Notes under the pieces: model-generated
What the model was told of the DNA's origin: nothing
The model's database searches: none
The model's input: the letters and a program-made list of their open reading frames with translations, nothing else
Assembly (NCBI GenBank): GCA_021234155.1
Contig: JAJEKV010000057.1
Span: 5,549,821 to 5,613,820 of the forward strand
DNA from: Isoetes taiwanensis
Lineage: Eukaryota > Streptophyta > Lycopodiopsida > Isoetales > Isoetaceae
Reading direction: 5' to 3'
DNA: 64,000 nucleotides
Shown here: in pieces, positions 44,134 through 55,655 of the stretch
Numbering within the stretch: the stretch's first letter is position 1
How the letters are laid out: every line of letters begins with the position of its first letter
Program-made: the position numbers and the translations under genes

Positions 44134-46808
44134 TTGAGACTGCGATGAAGTCTAACTTAACAGGCTTGCTAAAGAAATGGCCTCAGATTCACGAATTTAA
44201 GGAGCAAGTTTGTAAATTTTGGTTGGCTCCAGTAGATTCTGCAAGTGATTATCCCATTTTCTCCAAGTGGGTTCTGTATGACGAAGTGTGTGGTCATTTT
44301 CTGACTCAGGTGGCAGTTTTTGTTTCCTATGGAATGTTATAGATTATAACCTGAATTTTTTTTCCAGCCAGGATGCACTGAAAATTGCACGGAACAATCA
44401 GATAACATATCTTCGGTTTATTCTTTCTGGGCAAAATTTATTGGACTATACATTGCAAACTATGTGGTGGAACGAACAACTGGGTGAGGGAATATATGCA
44501 GTTTAAGAGTTGAGTGGTTTCTAGATTTCTCTTTTCAGCCAGAAGTAACAGAGTAAGGGAGAAATTAATCACTTACACTCTGCAAAAATATATAACATCA
44601 CATAATGAAACAAAAAAGATTAGATTAACGTCTACAATAGACCGGTTGGGTGTATGAGACCAAATATACACCAATCATGTACAGCTAGGGGCGCATTTGC
44701 AGCCTCCTAGATGTTGCATAAAAAAGAAAAACTAAAACGATGAAATCATGAAACTTTTGTCTTCTGTTTATGGTTTTCCTTACTGTCCACTTTCTTCTTC
44801 TGGAGACTTTCATGGTTACTTCTTTTGAGATCGGATGAGATGGTCCAAGAAGAGGACCTAATTTCCATTTATTATCATTATTACCGCCAATGAGAAAGAG
44901 AGCAATCTGCCTTTGTGTAGGGTCATTTTCATGTTCCGCTCTTCCCACAGCCTGCTCCTTCAACAGAGAAAAAGTATTGTCATCCAGAAGCGGCCTTGGT
45001 ATTTTTCTGGTAAAAAAGTAAATACGTTGATTTACTATGTACATTAACAAGACTTTGTAATGTGGAATCCAGTCTGTAATTTATAATATGAAATAAGATT
45101 GGAATTCAGGGCACGACATTCAAAATGCTAGAGAAGTTGGCACATACAGTATCCAAGTTCATGAACATTTGGAAAATGGTCTTCAAAAACTAATAGAGGC
45201 TACCAAGAAGTCATTAGGTCATACATTATGTGCTAGTTCTATAAGTGCATTAGTTAACGTTAGTCGACTACCTTTCTGATTAACTCTAGATGCACGATAT
45301 ATTTTTGGCATACTGCAGGTTTTACTTCTACATTTCTTAATATAGATGGGCATTAGTGCATCTGCTCCTTCTGATTATAGGTGTACAATGTTCTGGCAAA
45401 TTGTATTGATCGTCCTGCTTTGTTTTATCATAGTTGGGTTCTTACCCATCCTCAACCATGTCCTGAATCAGAGCAGCACAAGGTTGTCACAGCTCCTGAA
45501 TTTCTAGACATGGTGCCATGGTATTCTGGGTGAGTACATTCATAAGATGCATTCTTGCAGGAGCTCCTGCAATCTTTTACTTACTGTGATTCTGAAGTTT
45601 TGTACAAAACATCAGCAGATTTATTCAAAACTGTGTTTGATCTTGTTAGATCTGTGACAGTATTTTTGTGTCGTTTTGATTTGCTTATGATGCAGGTCAC
45701 TAACTATTTGCAACTGCAATGAGAAACATGTTTAACTAATTAGTTTTTTTAGGCTGCAATGAACCAGGCACAATAGAGGGAAGGCAAGGAAGGATTTTTG
45801 TACACTCAATTTTTAAAGAAGGATGAACTTTGATTTGACTTTATGGCCGATACTGGAGATGGTGGCAATGCGACTTACTGCATAGCAAGGCTCCTTGCAC
45901 AGCCTCATCTTAAAGTTCGTCTTAAAGGTCAACTCAAGGACTTGCCACAAAGCAGTTTACTTCTAATTGGAGGTGACCTGGCGTGAGTTCTCTTCCCTGT
46001 CGATCTATATGTGAATATATGGCAACATCTACCACCTTAACCAAATTTGTACTTTTGTTTAGTATTTGCGTAGATTAGCTGGTTGTGTCACAAGAAGTTC
46101 CAAAGTGTCTGATTACCTACTTCAATATGAAATATTTGTACTTTTGTTTAGTATTTGCGTAGATTAGCTGGTTGTGTCACAAGACTAGTTTCAAAGTGTC
46201 TGATTACCTACTTCAATATGAAATATTTGCTTAGTCTTGCAGTACCACAGTCGAGACTCTCGTGCTGATAGTTGAAATTTGCATTTTAATTTTTTGTAGA
46301 TGTATTGCGATGTTTTATTGTATTCCGAGAATGGTTATAATTTATTCAACGTTTAAAAATCATAGTCCTCCTTCTTGGGACCACGAGGCCCTCTACTTTC
46401 TTGTCAGAATCATGTAGTTGCCGCTTGTTTATATGATGGATTTCTAGGTACCCAAATCCCTCACAGTTTCATATGAGGAACGCCTATTTCGTCCATTCGA
46501 ATATGCGATGCAACCACCGGCCTTTTATAAGCCAGAATATATTGCAACAAAGAAGCCCGAGCGTCCAATGGCGATTGGATCCCTTGAAGCTTATGATGGA
46601 CCACAGTGTTTTGCAATACCAGGCAACCACGGTGAGTTTCTACTTATAATTGAGAGGCGGCTCCTACAGTTGACTTATTTCATGAACATCTGCAGACTGG
46701 TTCGATGGGCCAGAGACATTCTTAATATATTTGCCATAAGAATTTGCTAGGAGGTTGGCTTTTACCACAGGAAAAGAGTTACTTTGCTTTGCAGCTTCTT
46801 GTAAATTT
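44134..46808 (+). pseudogene. Plant calcineurin-like metallophosphoesterase gene, truncated
   Basis: Exons with GT-AG borders follow the order of the plant membrane-anchored calcineurin-like phosphoesterase family. 44145-44310 has LLKKWPQIHEFKEQVCKFWL; 44372-44482 has FWAKFIGLYIANYVVER; 45430-45530 has PEFLDMVPWYSG; 45609-45695 has TSADLFKTVFDLVRSVTVFL; 45836-45982 has FDFMADTGDGGNATYCIARL (metal-binding D and GDGGN). 46448-46631 has LFRPFEYAMQPPAFYKPEYI and CFAIPGNH (the GNH metal motif). 46697-46808 has DWFDG and GGWLLPQEKSYFALQL. The C-terminal domain with the last His motifs is absent, and stops occur near 45780 and 46725. Confidence 0.8.
46045..46224. repeat. Tandem duplication of about 89 bp in a phosphoesterase intron
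   Basis: Two copies of ATTTGTACTTTTGTTTAGTA through CTTCAATATGAAAT, with small differences. Confidence 0.85.
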
Positions 46809-47590
46809 TTACCCAAAGCTTCCCACAACATGATTGTGACCATTGTTTACAGTGGATTTGTGTTTTAGCTATTAGTGACGGCTAAATGCAATAAGCATCA
46901 AGTCCGCAGCCTAGTCTTGTAAGTCCTCATGAATAAATATGTTGATAAACATCATTATCCGTTTGCTTCAAAGATCTGTGTCCATATCTTGCTTTTCAGT
47001 TTTCATCTGTACGAATTTGAAGTATGGGAAGTATAGGATGTAACTACATTGCCATTTTTTTTTTAGTTTAGCTCTCTATTCGTGCAAGAAAATTTGGGGA
47101 ATTGGTTGGATAAAAAGGGCTAAACTGATATATTTGATTTCCTCCAATGTGGCATGTCTTAAATGCATAGGGTGGCATCTGTCTATTGCGAAGTCCACCT
47201 TTATGATTACCATTTTGCCGTTTTATCAATTAGTGGCCATCACATGCATGCACTAATAGAAGTTTAGCCCAGTCGTGTAGGATTTAATGCTACCATATGA
47301 GAAACATTTCGTTATGGTCTAATTGGTACTTTGAAATGCCATATGAAACTTTTAATACCGAGGGTTTGCACAAAACAAAATGACATCAGTTTGGGTTTGT
47401 TGTTGATCAAAAATAATATCACAATTAATGGCGTTCAACTTTTACATAAGCTCTTAATTCTAACGCATATCAATGCCACAAAATGCCATTCTACACGTTC
47501 AAATTGACATTTTAGCATTTTGGAGTATTAAATAAACTACTCGATTTAACTGTTGCATTGTTTTGACTTTGGCCATAAGTGTGATCTTTT
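46809..47590. other. No feature seen
   Basis: AT-rich sequence after the last phosphoesterase exon, possibly its truncated next intron. Confidence 0.35.
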
Positions 47591-47591
47591 A

Positions 47592-47637
47592 GAATAGAAT
47601 AGAAGAATAAAGTTTTTATCGTCCACGGAGACCAATT
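47592..47637 (-). repeat. Inverted repeat A, right copy
   Basis: Inverted partner of 42025-42070. The pair brackets the phosphoesterase fragment. Confidence 0.7.
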
Positions 47638-47849
47638 GGCCTATGTGATCGTTTAGAGAGGTTTTTGTGTCAAAGCCTTCTCTCCATGTAAGGGATTTTC
47701 TTATGTCTTAATGACGACCAAATTGTAACTCAAAATTTTGCTAGCATGCATGACCTAATAGCCCTTGGTCAGACATGCATCTCAAGGCATGAACTACACA
47801 TGACATTATCGAGGCAAACAGATTGAAATGAGAAATATCATCGGTTAGG

Positions 47850-48927
47850 GCTTCCGCCCAAGGCGGCGGCCCTGTTTTTCGTGCAGAGCTACGATCGAGT
47901 GGAAGCTGGAAGGGCCTGGAATTTCGGCCAGATCTGCTGCTGCCCCTCTCTTGATTTGTTTTCTGATCAGTGGCTGTGCTTCGTCTCTGTTCAGAAGTTC
48001 CTGAGAACCAGCAGCAAATCACAGCAAGAGGTAACTCCAACTTGGTTTCCAGCTCTATTAATGCAGGCTAGTTAGATGAATAAGCCTCTGAGAATCGGCT
48101 GCTGCACTCATTGTAGCTGGGAAAGCCCGCACCCATTGCGGGCTGCCATGCTCATGAAGGCACTCCAGGTGCTACAGGGATTTTTTTCATTGCATCCTGT
48201 GTATGTTTTGCTGTTAGTTGTAGCTACTTCTTGGTCTGAACGGTAGATGCCCTCCTTGTCCCAGCAAGGGGAGGATTATGAGCAAATGATGGCTGCTCCG
48301 ATCACTCTGGAAAATGCTACTGGTGGTTTGCCATGGGATTCCCTGGGCGGGAGACTAGGGAGGCCCGGGCATTGTGGGAATGAAGCCCATATTCTTTGCA
48401 CGAAGGGATGAGGTTCAGCAGGCCTGTCTTCTTTTCTTATTGCTCGGAAGAAGGCTATACCTATAGTACTGCAGTAATGGAATCAGGCCGAGTTAATGTG
48501 TTGGAGCCTCGCCTTGGATGCTAGGATATTCTTCGGAGAATGCTTCAAGTGGTTCTTTCTTACTAAGATCTCTAGATGGCCATTCTATAATGGGAAGTTG
48601 CAGCCTGAACCTTGCTCTTGATCCTGGGCGATCGAGTCAGGATTAACTCTTATCTGGTGACCAGGTGCTTAAAATTACTTATTAGGCCTATTGTGGAGCC
48701 GTTGTAATAAGGTCTTAGACCGTGTTTTTATTAAAATTTAGCCTAGGAACGGAGTTCTTCTCTCCTATAGTATCCTATGGAGAAGAAGTTGAGAGAGGCT
48801 CTAAGTACTGGGTCTAGAGTCTGGACTCATGGATTCGAGAAGTGATAGCACCTCTGGACTCACTGTATGTGTAAACATTCTTATCCTTTGAATACAATAC
48901 AGATCATTCTTGCCTTAAAAAAAAAAC
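47850..48927 (+). mobile_element. 3' part of a non-LTR retroelement with poly(A)
   Basis: The last 170 bp (48757-48927, ending in an A run of 10) match the reverse complement of 62098-62268, for example TCTCCTATAGTATCCTAT and GAATACAATACAGAT-CTTGCCTT. Two copies with A-rich 3' ends indicate a retroposed family. The more distal part (47850-48680) has no recognised frame. Confidence 0.55.
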
Positions 48928-49050
48928 AAGGTGCTGCGCACGGAGGGTTGCCCTCCGTGACTCGAGGGTGAAGTGGCTTAAATCATACTTCAAAGTCATG
49001 ATTCACAATCAATCAAAAATGCTACTTCAAAACAATACAATACTTGATAC
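48925..49050 (+). repeat. Inverted repeat C, left copy
   Basis: AACAAGGTGCTGCGCACGGA and onward matches the reverse complement of 55430-55556 at about 90% over 126 bp. It contains an internal hairpin, CACGGAGGG...CCCTCCGTG (48940-48960). Confidence 0.85.
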
Positions 49051-49361
49051 TTGATACTTGATTCTTGTTTTCAACAAGAATTTGACCCTTGATCCCTAAA
49101 ATGTTATTCTAGGTCTGGAAAGGGCCAATTCAAGCCTCACGCATTTACCTCTTTGCGCATTGAACTGCTCCTTGTTTCTCTCGATCAATAACTCAAATGC
49201 CCGCAGCCTTTGGCAGCCCCAATGCCACATTATCATCTAATAATCTTATGTACAGTCGCATCCTTATCCTTACAACTCCTCCTCACCTGTACCTACTTGT
49301 GCTTTACACTAGTTTAAATTCACAAGACCTTCTTGAGCATATCTACTTGCTTTGATACCAC
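49051..49361 (-). other. LTR retroelement leader with primer binding site
   Basis: On the minus strand TGGTATCAAAGC (plus 49349-49360) is a methionine-tRNA primer binding site lying one base after an LTR end (CTAACA). It indicates a minus-strand LTR element fragment whose interior is cut off near 49050. Confidence 0.6.
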
Positions 49362-49487
49362 TGTTAGTTCTCAGTAAATAGCCTAGTCACAGTCATATCC
49401 CTCAAGAAATCACACAGGATCTCCGTGGATATTATTGGATGTGTTGTCGCAAAATCTAGTCAAGTAATGATCACTTATAACACATCT
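49362..49487 (-). repeat. LTR fragment of a minus-strand retroelement
   Basis: The plus-strand start TGTTAGTTCTC abuts the primer binding site. The far end is not defined, because a microsatellite follows. Confidence 0.5.
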
Positions 49488-49552
49488 CTCCCTCCCCCTC
49501 CCTCCCTCCCTCCCTCCCTCCCTCCCTCTATCTATCTATCTATCTATCTATC
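49488..49552. repeat. (CCCT)n and (CTAT)n compound microsatellite
   Basis: Uninterrupted CCCT repeats followed by TCTA repeats. Confidence 0.95.
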
Positions 49553-50300
49553 GTCATATGTCCCTATTAGATGCCGCCACGTGGTATGACGAAAAATATC
49601 TATCCCACGAGCACCGTAAAACATAGCAGAACACAAGGTAAAAAATGGGCTCAAATCCCGCATGTTAAAGAATGCGGACACAAATACATTACTAGCATTA
49701 TCAAACGTATAGTGAGTGCAACCCCACTCTACATATTTAGAACCAAAGGAATATTCACTGCAACTCAACTGTCACAATAAATTTCTTGTAGGGGTTGTTA
49801 TAGGGGTAATTAATGTATGATAGCAAACATCATCAATTCTCAAAGACCATTTTTGCCCTTTCAAATCCGTAAGGTATTTCTTGAAGGGATGCTTTTACGA
49901 GCACAAGTTATTTTGATGGGCTTAATTGGGATAAAACTGATTGTTCAACTGGAGACCTAAATTCTTGGTAGGCTGGTGTTTGCAAAGCCAATCTTGAATC
50001 TGGGAATCATGATTAGTAGGTTGGTTTGCATAAAAACAGTTTCATAATGATGCTTAAATAGAAATTCTACAAATTCTAATGCTTTTAAATACAAATTTTA
50101 ATGAGACTCTTCAATTCCCAGATGCTACCAGAAATCTACTATAAGATTGCAATATAAAAAATTATCTATGCAGAAAGAATAACACATGAATTGAATTGAG
50201 GCATGGACTAATATAGAGGCCTCCACTACATTTGAATTGAATTGAGGCATGGAAAAATATCCAGAGGCCTTCATTACTAGATTTGACAGGTTTGAGAGTT
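49553..50300. other. No gene seen
   Basis: AT-rich sequence with two copies of TTGAATTGAATTGAGGCATG (near 50190 and 50235). Confidence 0.4.
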
Positions 50301-50309
50301 ATCCATGCA

Positions 50310-50510
50310 AGTGAGGCTGGATAGCAGGCGTTTCAGACACTGTTCTCTTAGTTCCCAACGTGAGGATTTGCTGAGGCAGCAGATGGAACACCCAAACCAA
50401 ATGCGTGTGCACCTGCAACTTCTGCAGTACTGGCTTGATATGTCGTTGGTTCTTGATCTCCTTGTTCACCATTGAACTTGACCATTTCATCAATCTTTCT
50501 AAACTGCCAA
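50310..50510 (-). pseudogene. Possible exon of unknown origin
   Basis: The minus strand reads [20 protein letters not shown] then [20 protein letters not shown]. The frame is open for about 50 codons. It is not the FBL15 segment expected at this place. I cannot assign it; it may come from another captured gene. Confidence 0.3.
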
Positions 50511-50589
50511 GGCCATTGACTATTATAAAGAAATTGACGTAAATCAAAGCGGTTGTTCTAACACCCTCTCAAGAAATTTGAGAAAAATA

Positions 50590-53415
50590 GTCTCCATACC
50601 TCCAGATAAGGGCATGCTGCAAACACGGGTGATAGATCTGTTAGAAAAGTATACGATAAGTCCAACACTGTCAATGAATGCAGTCTGTCCAGCGCCAACA
50701 GCCCCACTGGTCCCACAGACGGGCAAGAAGCCAATATAAGTGATTGTATCATCGGACATGCATTTGCAGTGGCTGCTAAACAGTCATCTCCTAGTTGACT
50801 GCACAAGGATCAACTGTATTAGATAATGTCGAGCAGCTGTGTATGCTGGCTTGTTCATCCAAAAACTTACCTGCAATAAGAGGCATCAAGGCTTAACAAC
50901 CTAGGACAACATAGAGCTGCCTGAGATAATACCCCACAACCCCTCAAATCAAGAACTGTCATTTCCGTAGCTTCAATCTTCAGCTTCGATAAATGGGGGC
51001 AAATCCCAAGATTTAATGACTGTAATCCCACACGCAGAATTTAATAGCTACAAATGTAAGAAATAGGACCCAAAACAGAGATGCATTTACTTGCATTTAC
51101 TGCCAACGTTACCGGGGAGAAGGATGCAGTTGTCAGATGATCACAACCATCCAATTGAAGCTTCTCAAGGTTCGGGCAGACAAGGTCAAGTGAACACATT
51201 TTTTGACAACCAACTAAGGACAACCTGAGCAGTGATTGGGTACTCAGGGTCACCGCTGTCAAACCCTGCAAAACCCTCGTAGTGCAATAATATTATTATT
51301 GATAATAATAATAATGGTTGTTAATTTCCTCATTCTATCAATCAACTAGAGAAAATATAAAGACTTAGAAAGGCCGGCTTTAAACGAAAACCAAATACAT
51401 CCTTGCATCACGTTTACCTCACAACTGTCAAGGATCAAAGTGCTAAGCCTGGGACATCCACCACCCTCGCTGAATACCTTGCACAACGCATTCGTCAAAG
51501 AGTCGCACTCTGTTAAGTCAACCTCTCGTAGCCAAGGGCATTGCAATGCTATAGTTGTCAACCCTTGCTGCTGACTTAAGGCAAGCTTCTGCACAAGCCA
51601 AGTGAGAGGAAGTTAATGCCACATCCAGGCACAAAAACTAGACAATAAATGCACGATACCTCAAAAAAATAATACCTGATTTAACGAAATTGTACTATCA
51701 TATCTGGACTTGTTAAGTAATTTCTTAGCGAATTAACGTTTCTTTTACAAGCGACTGCATAGAAAACAAAATTCTAACTTTATATATATGCAGGTATTCC
51801 CCAGTAAAAACAAAATGCCATGGATGATACAGCAGATCCACCAGAACTGATAGGTGATTCAATTGATATAAACATATAAATAGTGACTTTCCATTGCAAG
51901 GTCATCATCAAGTGGCAAGGCTGTTGTAAGGAAGAGTTAAAATAAACTAAACTTGGCATACAGGCATGTCTGAATTCAAGAGAATGTACAACATATCCAA
52001 ATTTTAAATCATCCCATGATATACCATACCTTGATGCTGGTTGAGGTGATATCAATGCGGTTTAAGCTGGAACAGTTTTCGACATTAATCTCCATTAAAG
52101 ACGGAGTTCGAAGAGTAAGCTCTACAAATCTGCATGTAGATAATGTTATTTCAGCCAGATGATGAGTGTCACTTTCAACACAAAAAGTAGGCCTGCTACC
52201 TCTTACAACTACTCAAACTTATGCTCCGCAGATGAGGTAAATCAAGGACAACTGATGTCAGCCAAAAGCAAGAATCAAGCTCCAATAACTACAATATAAA
52301 CTTCCACATTAGAAATCAAACAGAAACAAGGAAACGAACTAAACTAAACAAGGACACTCAAAAAAAACCTCGAGCATGAAACAGTGTGATAAAGCTGCCA
52401 TTGAGGAAGAATTAATTCCTTCGCAGCTCTGAAGCCTTAGTTCAACTAATGCAGGCATTCGCACTCCCTTTACCAAAATTGAAAAGCATGTTAGCAGGCA
52501 AGAGTATGAGCTATATCGGCAGTTAGAATATTATTGATAACTAACCTCCAACGAGATGTTTGGGCAAAACGAAGCATTCAACGAACGCAAATTGGTGCAT
52601 GTAGAAGAAATCTCACGAAGAGTTTCATCACTCACATATGAACAAATAGACATGTCTAAATTTATAAGAAGAGGACATGCTGTTGCTGCTGCACAGACAC
52701 CTGCATCTGACAACTTGTGGCATGAAGATACGTCCAGCTTTAAAAGCCGCGGACAATTCAGCATTGCAGAAGCTGCCCCTGTGCGTTTCAGTGACAAAAC
52801 CTCCAACTGTGGGCACCTGTAACAAACTTATACAAGAAAGCCTAATGAGGAACCAGGTCAGCTAATGAGGAATTAGGTCATTGCTTAGACGTAGAACTAC
52901 CTGATTGCAATGCGAAGAACACGACATCTTAAAATATGAAGGTTTTTTAAAGAATCGTGTCGCAACTGAATTTCTTGAGAACCTCCATAGCCAAGGGTTG
53001 CCTCATTAATACTTAGAGTATGCAAGCTGCGGCATTCACTGGATAATGCAAGAAAGAAGCTGTCGCTGAGTGTAGCTTTCCCCAATATCAACGCCTCCAA
53101 TCGCCTGCAACAAACAAATGTTTATTATCACATGCAGGTGATAGCACTAGAGTAATCAAACTCAGACTACATAAACTGCTCTACCTTAATGAATGCAGTG
53201 CATCCTGTACAACTGATTCATCTACAGATGGAGTAATCCGTAGATTTAACTCCACAGCATTGGGATATCTTGAACATACGCGGCTGACTGCAAAATCGAA
53301 AAAATCCAATGCTCAGTTTAAGTACCTGCATTTTATTTAAATGATTGACTATGTAAAAAGCTCTGACCTTGCTGAGGAGAAACTTTGCGTCCTTCAAAGT
53401 TTAAAGACTTCCAAA
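50590..53415 (-). pseudogene. FBL15: FBL15-like F-box/LRR gene, F-box-side and central exons
   Basis: In minus-strand order the exons are DFWKSLNFEGRKVSPQQ (end of the F-box region, 53365-53415), RYPNAVELNLRITPSVDESV, LILGKATLSDSFFLALSSEC, EVLSLKRTGAASAMLNCPRL plus LRRs (52550-52806), ELRLQSCEGINSSSMAALSH, LLELDSCFWLTSVVLDLPHL, FVELTLRTPSLMEI, KLALSQQQGLTTIALQCPWL, GLTAVTLSTQSLLRLSLVGC, LNLGICPHLSKLKI, and QLGDDCLAATANACP to CPYLEV. All exons are open and have GT-AG borders. This is the FBL15/SLOMO family, SCF ubiquitin-ligase adaptors. The F-box N-terminus and the C-terminal LRRs are missing here. Confidence 0.85.
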
Positions 53416-53566
53416 AATCAACAGTATGAATTTACAACTCGGTCTTTGCAGATTGCCTTTCTCAGCTGAATTTTCTGACCTCTATCAGGATAGCAGAAAC
53501 ATAGACAAGGGAAGTACTAAGGACCCAACAAATAATTCGTTCACACAAAACTACACAAAATGCTAT

Positions 53567-54390
53567 ACCTGCAAACATAGACTGATCAATCGAGGACAGT
53601 CTAACTTGAGCTGCAATAAAGCCACGCAGTTGCTGGAAACATTAACAAGTCAAATGTCAATTCTAAGTTTATTGACCAACACATTTGACATGGAAAAAAA
53701 AAGCTAACAATATGTCTCCAAGAGTATCAGGCGAAACAACTTGTAAAAACTGTTTCCTTCTTTATTTAAGCAAACCCCTGCACATGTTATATATGCAGGA
53801 TAAGAAAGCGTTGCACAAACCTTAAGTTCAGTTGAATCAAATTGGAACATTCCAGTTGAACTTCTCGAACATTTGTTGATAATGAAAGGTTGAGAGAGGA
53901 TAGATTAAAACACTGAGCAGATCCTGGGATAACTACTCTCTTTATGTTAGGGCATCCAACACAATTCAATGTCTGAAGTGCTTTGCAAGAATAGCCATCT
54001 TCCCAATCCTGACATGCATTTCCAGGTTGTATCATCAAGTCATCTACAAGAATCGGTAACCCACTCCCAAGTGCCCCATTATTAAAGGATGCCAATGGAC
54101 TCTTTTGTAAACTAGTGTGCACGTCAGTAAACATGCCCACTCCCCCAAGCCAAAAGCAACCTCATCATCAGCAAGGTCATGCATATGTACATCGTCCAAT
54201 GATATTTTATCAACAGATTCCATATGGGTATCCCAATCAGCTGCCTTGCCAAAACTTCCGGGAACCCATTCAATATCATGAACATTTGCACAGCCATTGA
54301 GACTGATGTGGGTAAGATGTGGGCATCGTGAAAGCAATCCTTCAATTGCAGAGCGATCAAGGCTACCATAAGACAGGTCCATCCATCAAT
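53567..54390 (-). pseudogene. FBL15: FBL15-like gene, C-terminal LRR exons, displaced upstream
   Basis: The minus strand reads MDLSYGSLDRSAIEGLLSRC then LTHISLNGCANVHDIEWV, after a shift LQTLNCVGCPNIKRVVIPGS and NLSSLNLSLSTNVREVQLEC, and the exon 53567-53640 has ALLQLKLDCPRLISLCLQ. This is the part of FBL15 that should follow CPYLEV of the 50590-53415 piece, yet it lies upstream of that piece. A one-base slip near 54148 (G run) changes frame. The final LRR exon is absent. The two pieces do not overlap in content, so they look like one gene copy in permuted order rather than two full copies. Confidence 0.8.
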
Positions 54391-54480
54391 GCCCGAGCAA
54401 GGAGCGAGCACCGGTTTCCCGGTTTCCACAGTTCCTCTCCAGCAACAGGGGCAACCTAACATTTACAGCCTATGATGGGT

Positions 54481-54592
54481 TTTTAGCAGTCATTGGCAAT
54501 ATTTTGGGTATATATTGGCATATACCTAGCATATGCCACAAACCCACCTCAACAAGGGCTTGCCCCTTAGGGGCAACCCAAAAAAAAAAAAA
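54481..54592 (-). repeat. Inverted repeat B, right copy, with A run
   Basis: Inverted partner of 42743-42850, ending in 13 A at 54581-54593. It lies about 90 bp outside the first displaced FBL15 exon. Confidence 0.7.
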
Positions 54593-54593
54593 A

Positions 54594-55429
54594 TGAGAAA
54601 TATGCCAAGGTTGTGTGTGGAATTCAGGGCCATACATGTTGTAGGGTTGGCTAACAAGACAATTAACGAGACAAATGCACCACATAAGGTTGTTTTTTTA
54701 AAGCTAATTCTTATCGTCCCCCAACAATCAAACATCTATATCATCATGACCACAATCACAACCCACAACTATCTATACACATCCAATATAATGTACCTAC
54801 ATATATCCAAATTCTTTTGCAAGATCTATAATAACATCATAACAGTGGTAGAATCACATGAACATGACCAAAATTTTTCACATCCAACCCACTTTGGAAT
54901 AAAACTTTGCACTCATATTTTCAGACAGTTATCTGAGTGAGTGGCCAAGTAAGCAGGGATATTAGTGCAGCAACACCGAGCCCACGTTTACTAGGGTTAA
55001 AACTCATCTATATTAGAATATGTAATGGAATGCATTTTAGGATCTACGAATTGTTTCCTCCCCGAGGTATGCTATTTGATTCCATTATATGAGCCTACCT
55101 TTATGAGTTGCCTCACGCGCTTGATAGTCATGAAACATCGTGGGCAGTTCAAATCAATGACTCGCACGTGCATTCCACTTTTACCCCTACTAAGATGTCA
55201 TTTGTAGGAGAAGTGAAGATATCACGGGAGCATCCAACAAAGTAACATTAGATCCTTGGTGATGTGCTCTATGTGGATGTATAATTAGAATTCCGTCATG
55301 AAATAAAGTACGCCAACATGAAATAAAGTATGCCAATGAACCAGGATAGAATTTCGTGTTATGCTTTTGCAATCCTTGTTCTATGATAAAGACCAAAGAT
55401 TTCTTCAGGCCAATCTTCATAAAGTCATA
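54594..55429. other. No gene seen
   Basis: AT-rich. Open frames are short and without motifs. Confidence 0.4.
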
Positions 55430-55556
55430 GTATCAAGTATTGTATTGTTTTGAAGTAGCAATTTTGATTGCTTGTAAAAACATGACTTTGAAGTATAATT
55501 TAAGCCACTTCACCCTCGGGACACGGAGGGCAACCCTCCGTGCGCAGCACCTTGTT
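55430..55556 (-). repeat. Inverted repeat C, right copy
   Basis: Inverted partner of 48925-49050. Together they bracket a 6.6-kb interval holding the whole FBL15-like locus. Confidence 0.85.
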
Positions 55557-55559
55557 TAA

Positions 55560-55655
55560 GTAGTTTTATAAGTAAGAGTCATACAATGCTTTACTATGTC
55601 ATATTATATAAGAATCTTATCACCTTGGCGCTTCTTAATTTTCTAAGTCGTTTTC
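55560..55655 (+). repeat. Direct copy of the sequence left of inverted repeat B
   Basis: AAGAGTCAT...CTTTACTATGTCATATTATATAAGAA...CTTATCA and CTTGGCGCTTCTT-ATTTT also occur at about 42575-42750 in the same orientation, so related sequence flanks the composite block on both sides. Confidence 0.65.

Noticed and set aside
49488-49552. Microsatellite as a regulatory array
   Set aside because: A plain CCCT/CTAT slippage repeat with no conserved context.
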